Positions 1 to 7,885 of a stretch of DNA of 25,888 nucleotides are shown here, one piece after another. The first letter of the stretch is position 1; the number at the start of each line of letters is the position of its first letter. The DNA is from Microbacteriaceae bacterium (lineage in GTDB: Bacteria > Actinomycetota > Actinomycetes > Actinomycetales > Microbacteriaceae). Made by a program: the position numbers and the translations under genes. A model generated the notes under the pieces. That model saw only the letters and a list, made by a program, of their open reading frames with translations, was not told the DNA's origin and did no database searches. The stretch lies in contig DMKW01000273.1 of assembly GCA_003454135.1 (NCBI GenBank), forward strand, positions 1 to 25,888, read 5' to 3'.

Positions 1-904
1 GGCGCTGGTAGTCGCCGAAGTGGTCGCGCATGCCGGCGTACCGGTCGATGACCTCCTGCGGGCTGCCCACCGTGAGCGGGGTCTGCGCCGTGAAGTCCTC
101 CAGGCTCGGCCCGTGGCCGTAGACCGGGGCGTTGTCGAAGTACGGGCGGAACTCATTGACGGCATCCTGCGAGTTCTTGCGCATGAAGGCCTGGCCGCCG
201 AGGCCGACGATCGCCTGCTCGGCGGTGCCGTGGCCGTAGTGTTCGAAGCGCTGGCGGTAATAGCCGATGAGCTTCATGTAGTGCTCTTTCGGCCAGAAGA
301 TGTTGTTGGCGAAGAAGCCGTCGCCGTAGAAGGCGGCCTGTTCGGCGATTTCCGGGCTGCGGATGCTGCCGTGCCAGACGAAGGGCGGCACGCCGTCGAG
401 CGGGCGCGGCGTCGACTGGAAGCCCTGCAACGGGGTGCGGAACTGGCCCTCCCAGTCCACGAAGTCTTCGCGCCAGAGCCGGCGGAGCAGGGCGTAGTTC
501 TCGAGTGCGAGCGGGATGCCCTGGCGGATGTCCTGGCCGAACCAGGGGTAGACCGGGCCGGTGTTGCCGCGGCCGAGCGTGAGGTCGACGCGGCCCTCGG
601 CGAGGTGCTGCAGCATGGCGAAGTCTTCGGCGATCTTGACCGGGTCGTTGGTCGTGATCAGCGTGGTGGCCGTGGAGAGGATGAGCTTCTCGGTCTTGGC
701 CGCGATGTAGCCGAGCAGGGTCGTCGGCGACGACGGCACGAACGGCGGGTTGTGGTGCTCGCCGGTCGCGAAGACCTCCATGCCCACTTCTTCGACCTTC
801 TGCGCGATGGTCACCATGGCCTTGATGCGCTCGTGCTCGGTGGGGGTGCGACCCGTCGTGGGGTCGGTCGTCGTGTCGCCGACCGTGAAGATTCCGAACT
901 GCAT
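1..904 (-). CDS. LLM-class flavin-dependent monooxygenase (partial, 3' end outside window)
   Basis: Reads leftward from ATG at 904 and runs off the window after about 301 residues, so the C-terminus is missing. The protein starts MQFGIFTVGDTTTD and contains VFATGEHHNPPFVPSSP, AEGRVDLTLGRGNTG and FVWHGSIRSPE, the pattern of bacterial luciferase-like (TIM-barrel) FMN-dependent monooxygenases; the GEHHNPPF region is close to the CE1758-type subfamily. Such enzymes use reduced FMN and O2 to oxidise small substrates in the cytoplasm; the substrate cannot be told from sequence. A GAGAGG-like ribosome site precedes the ATG. The gene is divergent from the GH13 glucosidase gene, with about 130 bp between them. 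Family is firm, function is not. Confidence 0.88.
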   Translation of the reverse strand, partial: MQFGIFTVGDTTTDPTTGRTPTEHERIKAMVTIAQKVEEVGMEVFATGEHHNPPFVPSSPTTLLGYIAAKTEKLILSTATTLITTNDPVKIAEDFAMLQHLAEGRVDLTLGRGNTGPVYPWFGQDIRQGIPLALENYALLRRLWREDFVDWEGQFRTPLQGFQSTPRPLDGVPPFVWHGSIRSPEIAEQAAFYGDGFFANNIFWPKEHYMKLIGYYRQRFEHYGHGTAEQAIVGLGGQAFMRKNSQDAVNEFRPYFDNAPVYGHGPSLEDFTAQTPLTVGSPQEVIDRYAGMRDHFGDYQR

Positions 905-1036
905 TTCCAGCCTCTCAATCTCAATGCGTTTGCATGTACATCTTAGCCAACCGAGGGTGAGCCGCTCCTATTCCCGCACACGGAGGATGCCTCGCGCCAC
1001 CGCCGATTGGGCGTCGATCGTGGAAGAATCGGTCGA

Positions 1037-2692
1037 ATGAAGGATGCTGCTGCGCCCTGGTGGACCAAAGCCGTCGTGTACCAGGTGTACCCGCGGAGTT
1101 TTGCGGATTCGAACGGCGACGGAGTCGGCGATCTCGGCGGCATCCGTTCGAAGCTCGACTATCTCGCCGAGCTTGGTGTGGACGCCGTCTGGCTCTCCCC
1201 CGTCTACCCGTCGCCGCAGCATGACAACGGCTACGACATCCGTGATTACCAGGACATCGACCCGGTGTTCGGCAGCCTCGCGGAGTTCGACGCGCTGCTG
1301 GCGGAGGCGCACGAGCGTGGGATCAAGATCGTGATGGACCTCGTCGTCAACCACACGAGCGACGAGCACGCGTGGTTCGAGGAATCACGCTCCTCGCTGA
1401 CGCACCCGAAGCGCGACTGGTACTGGTGGCGCAAGCCGCAGGCCGACGGCGGCCCGCCGAACGGCTGGCGGAGCGCATTCAGCGGCCCGGCCTGGACCCT
1501 CGACCCAGCCACCGGCGAGTACTACCTTCACCTGTTCGCCAGGCAGCAGCCCGACCTCAACTGGGAGAACCCCGAGGTGCGGCAGGCGGTCTACGCGATG
1601 ATGAACTGGTGGCTCGACCGCGGGGTGGATGGCTTCCGGATGGACGTCATCAACTTCATCGCGAAGCAGGTCGACCTGATCGACGGTCCGTCGCCCAGCA
1701 CCGGCGACGGCTCCCCGATGGGCCCGCAGATCCACGACTACCTGCAGGAAATGCATCGAGCGGTCTTCGCCGGGCGCGAGGGCGAACACCTCACCGTCGG
1801 CGAAATGCCGAACGTCAGCGTCGAGGATGCCGTGCTGTTCACCGACCCCGCGCGCGCCGAGGTCGACATGATATTCCAGTTCGAGCATGTCTCCCTGGAC
1901 CAGGGCCAGCACAAGTTCGACGCGCTCCCCCGGAGCCTTCCCCGGCTCAAGGAGAGCCTCGCCCGCTGGCAGGACGGCCTCGCCGCGAGCGGCTGGAACA
2001 GCCTCTATCTCAACAACCACGACCAGCCACGGCTCGTCTCCCGCTTCGGCAACGACGGCGAGTACCGCTACGAGTCGGCCACGCTCTGGGCCCTGGTGCT
2101 GCACCTGCACCGCGGCACGCCCTACATCTACCAGGGCGAAGAGATCGGCATGACGAACGTGCGGTTCGACTCCATCGAGGACTACCGCGACATCGAGTCG
2201 CTCAACCACTACCGCGAGGCCGTGCAGGAGTTCGACGAGTCGCCGGCCGCGGTGCTCGCCGGCGTGCACACGATGGGCCGCGACAACGCCCGGACGCCCA
2301 TGCAGTGGGATGGGTCGGCAAACGCCGGCTTCACGACCGGCACACCGTGGATCGCGGCCAACCCGAACTTTCCGGAGATCAACGCCGACGCCGACCGGGC
2401 GGCGGAGCGCAGCGTGTTCCGCTTCTACCAGCGCCTGATCGCCCTGCGGCACGAGAACCCCGTTGTCGCGCTGGGCGCGTTCCACCTGCTCGAGCCGGAC
2501 CACGAGCAGCTGTACGCCTTCACCCGCACGCTCGGCGAGGAGACTCTCCTCGTCGTCGCGAATGCGGCGGATGCCCCGCTGGGCGGTCCGCTCCCGGTCG
2601 ATGTGTCGACCGCGGAGCTGGTGCTCGGCAACTACCCCGCCGGTGGGGCCGACGGACTGCGCCCGTGGGAGGCGCGTCTGTACCGCCTGTAG
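1037..2692 (+). CDS. GH13 alpha-glucosidase, oligo-1,6-glucosidase type
   Basis: 551 residues from ATG 1037, preceded by GGAAGA at 1022-1027; a TTG start at 1007 is possible but lacks a ribosome site. All GH13 regions are present: DLVVNHTS (region I), GFRMDVINF with nucleophile D203, VGEMPN with acid/base E256, and NNHDQPR with D329. Valine directly after the nucleophile is the feature that in this subfamily goes with alpha-1,6 preference (isomaltose, panose), whereas threonine goes with maltase activity. There is no signal peptide, so it is cytoplasmic and would hydrolyse short imported alpha-gluco-oligosaccharides. Length and N-terminus (WWTKAVVYQVYPRSF) are normal for oligo-1,6-glucosidases. 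It pairs in function with the secreted pullulanase at 17440-20817. Family very sure; exact linkage preference inferred. Confidence 0.93.
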   Translation: MKDAAAPWWTKAVVYQVYPRSFADSNGDGVGDLGGIRSKLDYLAELGVDAVWLSPVYPSPQHDNGYDIRDYQDIDPVFGSLAEFDALLAEAHERGIKIVMDLVVNHTSDEHAWFEESRSSLTHPKRDWYWWRKPQADGGPPNGWRSAFSGPAWTLDPATGEYYLHLFARQQPDLNWENPEVRQAVYAMMNWWLDRGVDGFRMDVINFIAKQVDLIDGPSPSTGDGSPMGPQIHDYLQEMHRAVFAGREGEHLTVGEMPNVSVEDAVLFTDPARAEVDMIFQFEHVSLDQGQHKFDALPRSLPRLKESLARWQDGLAASGWNSLYLNNHDQPRLVSRFGNDGEYRYESATLWALVLHLHRGTPYIYQGEEIGMTNVRFDSIEDYRDIESLNHYREAVQEFDESPAAVLAGVHTMGRDNARTPMQWDGSANAGFTTGTPWIAANPNFPEINADADRAAERSVFRFYQRLIALRHENPVVALGAFHLLEPDHEQLYAFTRTLGEETLLVVANAADAPLGGPLPVDVSTAELVLGNYPAGGADGLRPWEARLYRL

Positions 2693-2715
2693 GCGCACCG
2701 CCTGTAGGCCCCCGC

Positions 2716-3486
2716 TCAGGCCAGCGCGAGCACCGCCCGGGCCGCCGCGTGCAACGCGTCGCCGTAGGCAGGGCCGTGGCCGGCGGCGTGTACGGCGAGC
2801 GGATGCAACTGGTGCAGCGCAATCCGCTCGCGCCAGCCCGCACGAAGCGGGAACTCGGACTCGTACGCCTCCAGCACATCGCCGAGGAACGGGCAGCCGA
2901 AGAGGGCGAGCATCGCCAGGTCGGTTTCGCGGTGCCCGCCGTGCGCGGCTGGGTCGATCAGCACGACGCCGCCCCGCGACCACAGCACGTTGCCCGTCCA
3001 GAGGTCGCCGTGCAGCCGGGCGGGCGGCTCGTCGTCGTCGAAGTCCCCGGCTGCGACGGCATCGCAGGCCTCGCGCACAACCTGGGCGGCGGCATCCGTC
3101 ACGTTGCCGACCCTCTGGGCGATCTCGAGGTAGGGCAGCACCCGGTCGCGGGCGTAGAAGCGTCCCCAGGCGCCCTCGTGCGCGGCAGGCAGCGGGCGGT
3201 TGCCGATGTAGAGCGGCCCGTCGTACCCGTCTGGCGGAGCGCCGAACGCGGCGGCGCCGGCCCGGTGGGTTACCGCGAGTCCGGCACCAAACCGCCGGGC
3301 GGCCTCGCTCGTCGGCGGCTCCTCCTCGACGTGCTCGACGACGAGGTGGCCCGGTTTGACGTCAATGACGGATACGACCGGCACGCCGTGCGCGTCGGCC
3401 AGCCAGGACAGTCCGGCGGCTTCGGCCTCGAAGAATCGGGGCGGCGCATCGGTGCGCCTTTTCACGAAATCGAGCGGCTTGTTCAC
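2716..3486 (-). CDS. Fructosamine kinase family protein
   Basis: 256 residues. The APH-like kinase core is clear: HGDLWTGN at residues 159-166 (catalytic loop, D161) and LIDPAAHGGHRETD with metal-binding D178, both typical of the fructosamine/ketosamine-3-kinase family. Members phosphorylate sugar amines bound to protein or amino acids, which triggers deglycation. The start chosen is GTG at 3486-3484, whose GTGA overlaps the TGA stop of the upstream VanZ-like gene by 4 bp, implying translational coupling. A longer reading frame to 3531 exists but its extra N-terminus (MEDRAPRACPHKG) does not look native. Length is slightly below the usual 280-300 residues. Convergent with the GH13 gene, 23 bp apart. 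Confidence 0.88.
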   Translation of the reverse strand: MNKPLDFVKRRTDAPPRFFEAEAAGLSWLADAHGVPVVSVIDVKPGHLVVEHVEEEPPTSEAARRFGAGLAVTHRAGAAAFGAPPDGYDGPLYIGNRPLPAAHEGAWGRFYARDRVLPYLEIAQRVGNVTDAAAQVVREACDAVAAGDFDDDEPPARLHGDLWTGNVLWSRGGVVLIDPAAHGGHRETDLAMLALFGCPFLGDVLEAYESEFPLRAGWRERIALHQLHPLAVHAAGHGPAYGDALHAAARAVLALA

Positions 3487-3938
3487 GTCTCTACCCTTGT
3501 GCGGACAGGCTCGCGGCGCACGATCCTCCACGCGGTGAGGACGAGGGCGAACACCACCCCGAGGACCGTGCCGCTCGAATTCGCGATGAGATCACGCACA
3601 TCGGGATACCGAGTCGGCAGGAACTGCTGGGTGAACTCGATCGAGCACGTGAGCACGACGCCGATGACGATGGCCAGCCACCAGAACCGGCGTCCGAAGA
3701 GCAGGAGCAGGAACACCCCGATCGGAATGAACATGGCGATATTCGCGGCGAATTCGACCCGCCCGTAGGTGATCCAGTCGGTCGCGTCGTGCCGGGCGAA
3801 GAATCCGAGCGCGCGCAGGAGCCAGCCGTTGTTTGCGCTGTCGAGCGGCTGCGGCCCGAGGGTCACCCAACCGACGAACGCCAGGTAAGCGAGCGTGACC
3901 AGGGAGAGGACCGGATGGCGGTGCAGCATGCACTCCAT
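3483..3938 (-). CDS. VanZ-like family membrane protein
   Basis: 151 residues with four hydrophobic segments. It carries the VanZ-like signature: NIAMFIPIGVFLLLLFG in the middle, then CSIEFTQQFLPTRYPDVRDLIANSSG, where E, Q and the DVRD-N motif are the family hallmarks. VanZ proteins give low-level teicoplanin resistance in enterococci, but most actinobacterial homologues have no known role. Start ATG 3938 is assumed; ATG at 3929 is an alternative and neither has a strong ribosome site. Its stop overlaps the GTG of the fructosamine kinase gene by 4 bp, so the two form an operon. The hairpin at 3988-4023 separates it from the permease gene upstream. Confidence 0.87.
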   Translation of the reverse strand: MECMLHRHPVLSLVTLAYLAFVGWVTLGPQPLDSANNGWLLRALGFFARHDATDWITYGRVEFAANIAMFIPIGVFLLLLFGRRFWWLAIVIGVVLTCSIEFTQQFLPTRYPDVRDLIANSSGTVLGVVFALVLTAWRIVRREPVRTRVET

Positions 3939-3987
3939 CGTGCCCGATCGGGGCTGAGTGTCTACCCCGCGATGGCACTAACCGGAA

Positions 3988-4023
3988 TCGAGCCCGTCGA
4001 GATCAGGGTCTCGACGGGCTCGA
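3988..4023. repeat. 15-bp perfect inverted repeat, hairpin between permease and vanZ-like genes
   Basis: Arms 3988-4002 and 4009-4023 are exact reverse complements (tcgagcccgtcgaga / tctcgacgggctcga) around a 6-nt loop, and CCGG flanks both sides. There is no T-run on either strand, so it is not a canonical intrinsic terminator, though it sits just past the permease stop and could end or stabilise that mRNA. The sequence style resembles dispersed intergenic palindromes of Microbacteriaceae (inference). Confidence 0.75.
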
Positions 4024-4050
4024 CTACCGGTGAGTGCTCCCAGGTGCGTG

Positions 4051-5583
4051 CTACTTGCGGAGGGCGTCTTCCTCGCGGATGGCTTCTTCCCGAATCGTCT
4101 CGTCGAAGACGCGCTTCGCCTCGATGCCGACCAGCGAGTGGCGGCGACCGTAGACGAAGTACACGATGAGGCCGACGGCCAGCCAGACCAGGAACCGCAC
4201 CCAGGTGAGCGTGGTCAGGTTCAGCATCAGCCAGAGGCACAGCCCGGCGGAGAGGATCGGCAGGTACGGCGAGAACGGAACCTTGAACGCACGCTTCAGG
4301 TCCGGGCGCTTCTTGCGGAGCACGACGACGCCAATGCTCACGAGCACGAATGCCGAGAGCGTGCCGATGTTGATCATTTCCTCGAGGATGCCGACATCCG
4401 TCAGGCCGGCGATGAGCGCCACGGCCGCACCGGTGACGATCTGGATGCGCACCGGCGTGCCCCGCTTGGCCGAGGTCTTGCTCAGCGACCGCGGCAGCAG
4501 TCCGTCGCGGCTCATCGCGAAGAGCACGCGGGAGAGGCCGAGCAGCAGCACCATGATCACGGTGGTCAGCCCGATCAGGATGCCGACCGAGATGACCTGG
4601 GCGGCCCAGCCGGCACCGACGGCCATGAACGCCGTCGCGAGCGAGGCGTTGGGGTCCTTGGCGAGCACGGTGTACGGCACCATTCCGGTGAGCACAAGGC
4701 TGACGGCCACGTAGAGCACCGTGACGACGGCGAGGCCGGCGAAGATGCCGCGCGGCACGTTCTTCTGCGGGTTCTTGACCTCTTCGGCGGATGTCGCGAC
4801 GACGTCGAACCCGATGAACGCGAAGAAGACCAGCGAAGCCCCGGCGAGCAGGCCGAACAAGCCGTAGTGGGCCGGCTGAGCTCCGCTCATGAAGGAGAAC
4901 AGGGACTGCATCCACACGTCACCGGCGCCGCCGGTGGTCGGCACGGACTTGGGGATGAACGGCGAGTAGTTCGCCGGGTTGATGAAGAACGCGCCGACAA
5001 TGATCACGAACAACACGATGGCGATCTTGATGATCGTGAAGAAGCTCGCGACCCGCGCGGACAGCTTGGTGCCCAGCACGAGCAGCGTGGTGAAGATGGC
5101 GACGATGACGAACGCGCCCCAGCTCACCTCGAGCCCCAACACGTTGATCGTGGCCGGGATGTTCCAGTGCCAGAGGGCGAAGACGTTGCTGAGGTAAATG
5201 CCCCAGTACTTCGCGATGACCGCCGCGGCGGTGAGCATCTCGAGGATGAGGTCCCAGCCGATGATCCACGCGAGCAGCTCACCGAGCGTCGCGTAGGTGA
5301 AGGTGTAGGCGGATCCGGCGACGGGCACCGCCGACGCGAACTCGGCGTAACACATGATGGCGAGCGCGCAGGTGACTGCCGCGAGGATGAATGCCAGGGT
5401 GACGGATGGCCCGGCGTAACTGCCCGCCGCCTTCGCGCCGACCGAGAAGATACCGGCGCCGACGGCGACCGCGACACCCATGATCATCAGATCCCACGTG
5501 CCCAGGGTGCGTTTGAGGCTGTGTCCCTTCTCACGGGAGTCGGCCATGGAAGCTTCAATGCTTTTCGTACGCCACAGGCTCAT
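4051..5583 (-). CDS. APC family amino acid permease (cationic amino acid transporter type)
   Basis: 510 residues with about 12-14 membrane segments. The APC substrate loop is visible in MGVAVAVGAGIFSVGA in the first helix, followed by GSAYTFTYATLGELLAWIIGWDLILE and FFAFIGFDVVATSAEEVKNPQKNVPRG, the hallmarks of the YfnA/CAT-like subgroup. It would import amino acids by proton symport or exchange across the inner membrane. Start ATG 5583 gives the N-terminus MSLWRTKSIEASMADS, matching the usual M-S-x-W/F-R-T-K-x-x-E opening of actinobacterial members; ATG at 5547 (MADSREK) has a slightly better upstream GAAG. A frame open to 5754 is not needed. Divergent from the aldo/keto reductase gene. Substrate not determinable. 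Confidence 0.92.
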   Translation of the reverse strand: MSLWRTKSIEASMADSREKGHSLKRTLGTWDLMIMGVAVAVGAGIFSVGAKAAGSYAGPSVTLAFILAAVTCALAIMCYAEFASAVPVAGSAYTFTYATLGELLAWIIGWDLILEMLTAAAVIAKYWGIYLSNVFALWHWNIPATINVLGLEVSWGAFVIVAIFTTLLVLGTKLSARVASFFTIIKIAIVLFVIIVGAFFINPANYSPFIPKSVPTTGGAGDVWMQSLFSFMSGAQPAHYGLFGLLAGASLVFFAFIGFDVVATSAEEVKNPQKNVPRGIFAGLAVVTVLYVAVSLVLTGMVPYTVLAKDPNASLATAFMAVGAGWAAQVISVGILIGLTTVIMVLLLGLSRVLFAMSRDGLLPRSLSKTSAKRGTPVRIQIVTGAAVALIAGLTDVGILEEMINIGTLSAFVLVSIGVVVLRKKRPDLKRAFKVPFSPYLPILSAGLCLWLMLNLTTLTWVRFLVWLAVGLIVYFVYGRRHSLVGIEAKRVFDETIREEAIREEDALRK

Positions 5584-5713
5584 AGCGGGGTAATGTCCGT
5601 TCCGTTGGTGACCAGGCTCCGTTGCCGGCCAAACCTCAATCGTAAGGCCCGGACGGCCTCTGGTTGAATTGGGCACCGGAATTCCCACGGCAACAACCGA
5701 TACGGAGACTCCC

Positions 5714-6541
5714 ATGACGGCACCCCTCATCTCGCTCAACAACGGCCGCAGCATCCCCCAGGTCGGGCTCGGAACCTGGCCGCTGACCGACGCCGAGGTG
5801 GCGCCGAATATCGTGACCGCCGTCGGGGCCGGCTACCGGCACATCGACACGGCCGTCAAGTACGGCAACGAGATCGGGGTCGGCCAGGGCATCAGGGACA
5901 GCGGGATCGCCCGCGAGGAACTGTTCGTCACGACCAAGCTCAACGGCCAATACCAGGGCAACGACCTGGCCATCGCGGGCCTCGACGCCTCACTCAAGCG
6001 CCTCGGCCTCGACTACGTCGACCTGCTCCTGATTCATTGGCCGGTGCCGAAGCGCGACCTCTACGTGTCCACCTGGAAGACCTTCGAGAAGCTGCTCGAG
6101 TCCGGCAAGGCCCGGTCGATCGGAGTGTCGAACTTCAAGCCGGCCCATCTCGACCGGCTGCTCGCCGAGACGGATGTCGTGCCGGCCGTGAACCAGATCG
6201 AGCTGAACCCGTATGTGACCCGCGCCGAACAGCGCGAGTACGGCACCCGGCACGGCATTGTCACCGAATCGTGGAGTCCGCTCGGGCAGGGCAACGAACT
6301 CCTCGCCGAGCCCCTGCTGGCGCGCCTCGCCGACAAGTACGGCAAGACGCCCGGCCAGGTCGTGCTGCGCTGGCACATCGAACTCGGGCTGGTCGTCATC
6401 CCGAAGTCAGCGCGGCCGGAACGAATCCGCCAGAACATCGACCTGTTCGACTTCACCCTCGACCCGGTCGATGTCGCCGCGATCTCCGCGCTCGACCAGG
6501 GACCGGAGGCCGGCGTCGACTCGGATGTGATCGGGCACTGA
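5714..6541 (+). CDS. Aldo/keto reductase
   Basis: 275 residues from ATG 5714 with GGAG at 5704-5707. The catalytic tetrad of the superfamily is complete: D45 and Y50 in HIDTAVKYGNE, K75 in FVTTKLN, H108 in LLLIHWP. The NADPH-binding tail is also present (GLVVIPKSARPERIRQNIDLFDF). This is the 2,5-diketo-gluconate reductase-like AKR5 type, a soluble NADPH-dependent reductase of small carbonyl compounds. The N-terminus NGRSIPQVGLGTW is typical and fixes the start. It is followed by a possible hairpin and then the DJ-1/PfpI gene on the same strand, which could be a carbonyl-stress partner (inference). Confidence 0.94.
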   Translation: MTAPLISLNNGRSIPQVGLGTWPLTDAEVAPNIVTAVGAGYRHIDTAVKYGNEIGVGQGIRDSGIAREELFVTTKLNGQYQGNDLAIAGLDASLKRLGLDYVDLLLIHWPVPKRDLYVSTWKTFEKLLESGKARSIGVSNFKPAHLDRLLAETDVVPAVNQIELNPYVTRAEQREYGTRHGIVTESWSPLGQGNELLAEPLLARLADKYGKTPGQVVLRWHIELGLVVIPKSARPERIRQNIDLFDFTLDPVDVAAISALDQGPEAGVDSDVIGH

Positions 6542-6568
6542 CCCGCGCGGGCCAGGCACGTCGCGGGT
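6541..6568 (+). terminator. Possible hairpin after the aldo/keto reductase gene
   Basis: ACCCGCG at 6541-6547 pairs with CGCGGGT at 6562-6568 across a 14-nt loop directly at the stop codon. A second dyad, GGTGCC/GGCACC, follows near 6578-6591 and then GCCCGGGC before TTTT near 6600. Termination here is only suggestive because the first stem lacks a T-run. Confidence 0.3.
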
Positions 6569-6624
6569 AGTGTGAACGGTGCCTCGGCACCGGGCCCGGG
6601 CTTTTCACCTCGAGGAGATGAACC

Positions 6625-7176
6625 ATGCCCAACATCGATCTCTCCGGCACGCGCGTCGCATTCCTGCTGACGAATGGGTTCGAAGACAGCGAGCTGACGA
6701 GCCCGTGGCGGGCGGTGACGGATGCCGGCGCGACCGCCGTGCTGGTGTCCCCCGTCTCTGGGCCCATCGTGGGGAAGAAAGGCCACACGCAGGCGGTCGA
6801 CCTCGACGTGGCGCACGCCGACGCCGGCGACTTCGACGGGCTCGTGTTGCCCGGCGGTGTGGTGAACGCAGACCACTTGCGGATGGACGCGCACGCGGTC
6901 GCCTTCACGAAGGCCTTCTTCGATCGGGGCAAGCCCGTCGCCGCGATCTGCCACGCACCCTGGATCCTGATCGAGGCAGGCATCGCCGGTGGGCGACGCC
7001 TCACGTCCTACCCGAGCCTGAAGACCGACCTGCGCAATGCGGGCGCTACCTGGGTCGACGAGGAGGTCGTCTCGGGCCAGGGGCTCGTGACGAGCCGCAC
7101 GCCGGCCGACCTTCCCGCCTTCAACGCGACAATGCTCGAGGTCTTCGCGGGGGCGCACCGAGGCGCGCCGCGCTAG
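6625..7176 (+). CDS. DJ-1/PfpI family protein (type 1 glutamine amidotransferase-like)
   Basis: 183 residues from ATG 6625 with GAGGAG close upstream. The nucleophile elbow AAICHAPWIL places Cys109 and His110 next to each other, and E20 in TNGFEDSEL completes the PfpI-type active site. LVLPGGVVNADHLR and GRRLTSYPSLKTDLRNAGATWVDE are further family landmarks. PfpI/YhbO-type proteins are cytoplasmic stress proteins with protease, deglycase or glyoxalase activity reported; which applies here cannot be said. The gene may share readthrough with the aldo/keto reductase upstream. Its 3' end abuts the broken ApbE-like gene on the other strand. Confidence 0.93.
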   Translation: MPNIDLSGTRVAFLLTNGFEDSELTSPWRAVTDAGATAVLVSPVSGPIVGKKGHTQAVDLDVAHADAGDFDGLVLPGGVVNADHLRMDAHAVAFTKAFFDRGKPVAAICHAPWILIEAGIAGGRRLTSYPSLKTDLRNAGATWVDEEVVSGQGLVTSRTPADLPAFNATMLEVFAGAHRGAPR

Positions 7177-7366
7177 TCACGCAGCCTCCTGTCACCTCGC
7201 CGCTGAGCCGGATTTCCGAGTCGGCCCGGAACCGGTTCGCCGCCTGGTCGATGTCCGCCAGCACGGCATCCGCGATCGCGCGCGCCTCATCGATCCGGTC
7301 CGCGTCCGTCACGACCAGGCGTGCGGTGTTGCTCCACAGCGGCCAGTCCTGCGTCGCGGTGGCCAT
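7121..7366 (-). pseudogene. N-terminal stub of an ApbE-like FAD:protein FMN transferase
   Basis: Residues 1-56 from ATG 7366 read like the N-terminus of actinobacterial ApbE: W-S-N-TARLVVTDADRIDEARA followed by DIDQAANRFRADSEIRLSG, where the (S/N)RFR-x-DSE motif is characteristic. After about residue 57 the frame runs into the antisense of the PfpI gene and family similarity stops, so roughly 80% of a normal 270-350-residue protein is missing. The break lies near 7177-7200, at the PfpI stop. The ATG follows the TGA of the upstream 109-residue gene after one base, so the original pair was coupled. Probably a deletion remnant with no flavinylation activity. Confidence 0.6.
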
Positions 7367-7367
7367 G

Positions 7368-7697
7368 TCAGGAGCCGCTCGTCGTTGCCTGTGACGGCCC
7401 GCCGTTGCTTGGGCTCACGAGGGGACTCTGCACGCTGTTGACCGACGAGGACGACGAACCGTCGTCGTCGGAGCCCTGCTCGTCCGAGACCTCGTTCCCC
7501 GAGTCGGTGTTGGAACTCCCGTCATCCGTGCTCGGGGACACGACGGTCGTTGCGGCCGAGTTCTGGCTCGCCGCCTTCGTGGCCTGCACGTCGGCCCAGG
7601 TGTGGAGCCCCAGCGCCGATGCGGTGACGATCGCGATCAGGCCGATCGCGCCGGTGACGGCCTTGCTGAGCTTCTTGCCTCGTTCGTGGAGATTCAT
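7368..7697 (-). CDS. Small single-pass membrane protein with Ser/Asp/Gly-rich tail
   Basis: 109 residues from ATG 7697 (GGAAGG about 11 bp upstream). Residues 1-14 are basic (MNLHERGKKLSKAV) and residues 15-31 form a membrane helix (GAIGLIAIVTASALGLHTW). The rest is low-complexity Ser/Asp/Gly/Thr, probably disordered and outside the membrane. It immediately precedes the ApbE stub (one-base gap), so it was likely part of an ApbE-linked redox locus; such neighbours often carry FMN-binding domains, but none is seen here, so it may itself be shortened. Function unknown. Confidence 0.65.
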   Translation of the reverse strand: MNLHERGKKLSKAVTGAIGLIAIVTASALGLHTWADVQATKAASQNSAATTVVSPSTDDGSSNTDSGNEVSDEQGSDDDGSSSSSVNSVQSPLVSPSNGGPSQATTSGS

Positions 7698-7729
7698 GTC
7701 GCGTTCCGCCTTCCCTGGTCTCTATGCAG

Positions 7730-7787
7730 ACGAGGTTGACAGCGCTCTCTCTGTGTTCCCTATGGAACGGATGCGAGCCAACCTCGT
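7730..7787. promoter_or_regulatory. Inverted repeat and TTGACA box between divergent small genes
   Basis: ACGAGGTTG at 7730-7738 is exactly inverted as CAACCTCGT at 7779-7787, 40 nt apart. A perfect TTGACA (7736-7741) on the + strand lies in the left arm, with TATGGA at 7761-7766 as a poor, widely spaced -10. This could drive the 66-residue gene at 7886, with the repeat as a two-site operator. Suggestive only. Confidence 0.3.
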
Positions 7788-7885
7788 ATGACAGGTCGCA
7801 GTTGGCCATCCGTTCAGAAGCCGACAATCACTTGCCGCAGCATGATCTCGATGCTTGAGTGAGACCAAAGGAGAGATGAGAGGAC

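Noticed and set aside
20..946. Long + strand frame opposite the flavin monooxygenase
   Set aside because: It is antisense to a clear luciferase-like protein and its translation is low-complexity A/V/R/E sequence.
1372..3768. 798-codon + strand frame
   Set aside because: It spans the GH13 gene in another frame and the antisense of two other genes; composition is Arg/Pro-rich.
3988..4023. Intrinsic terminator for the permease
   Set aside because: The stem is excellent but there is no T-run on either strand, so it is listed as a repeat instead.
4030..5667. 545-codon + strand frame
   Set aside because: Antisense shadow of the amino acid permease; the translation is rich in D, H, R and E without any fold pattern.
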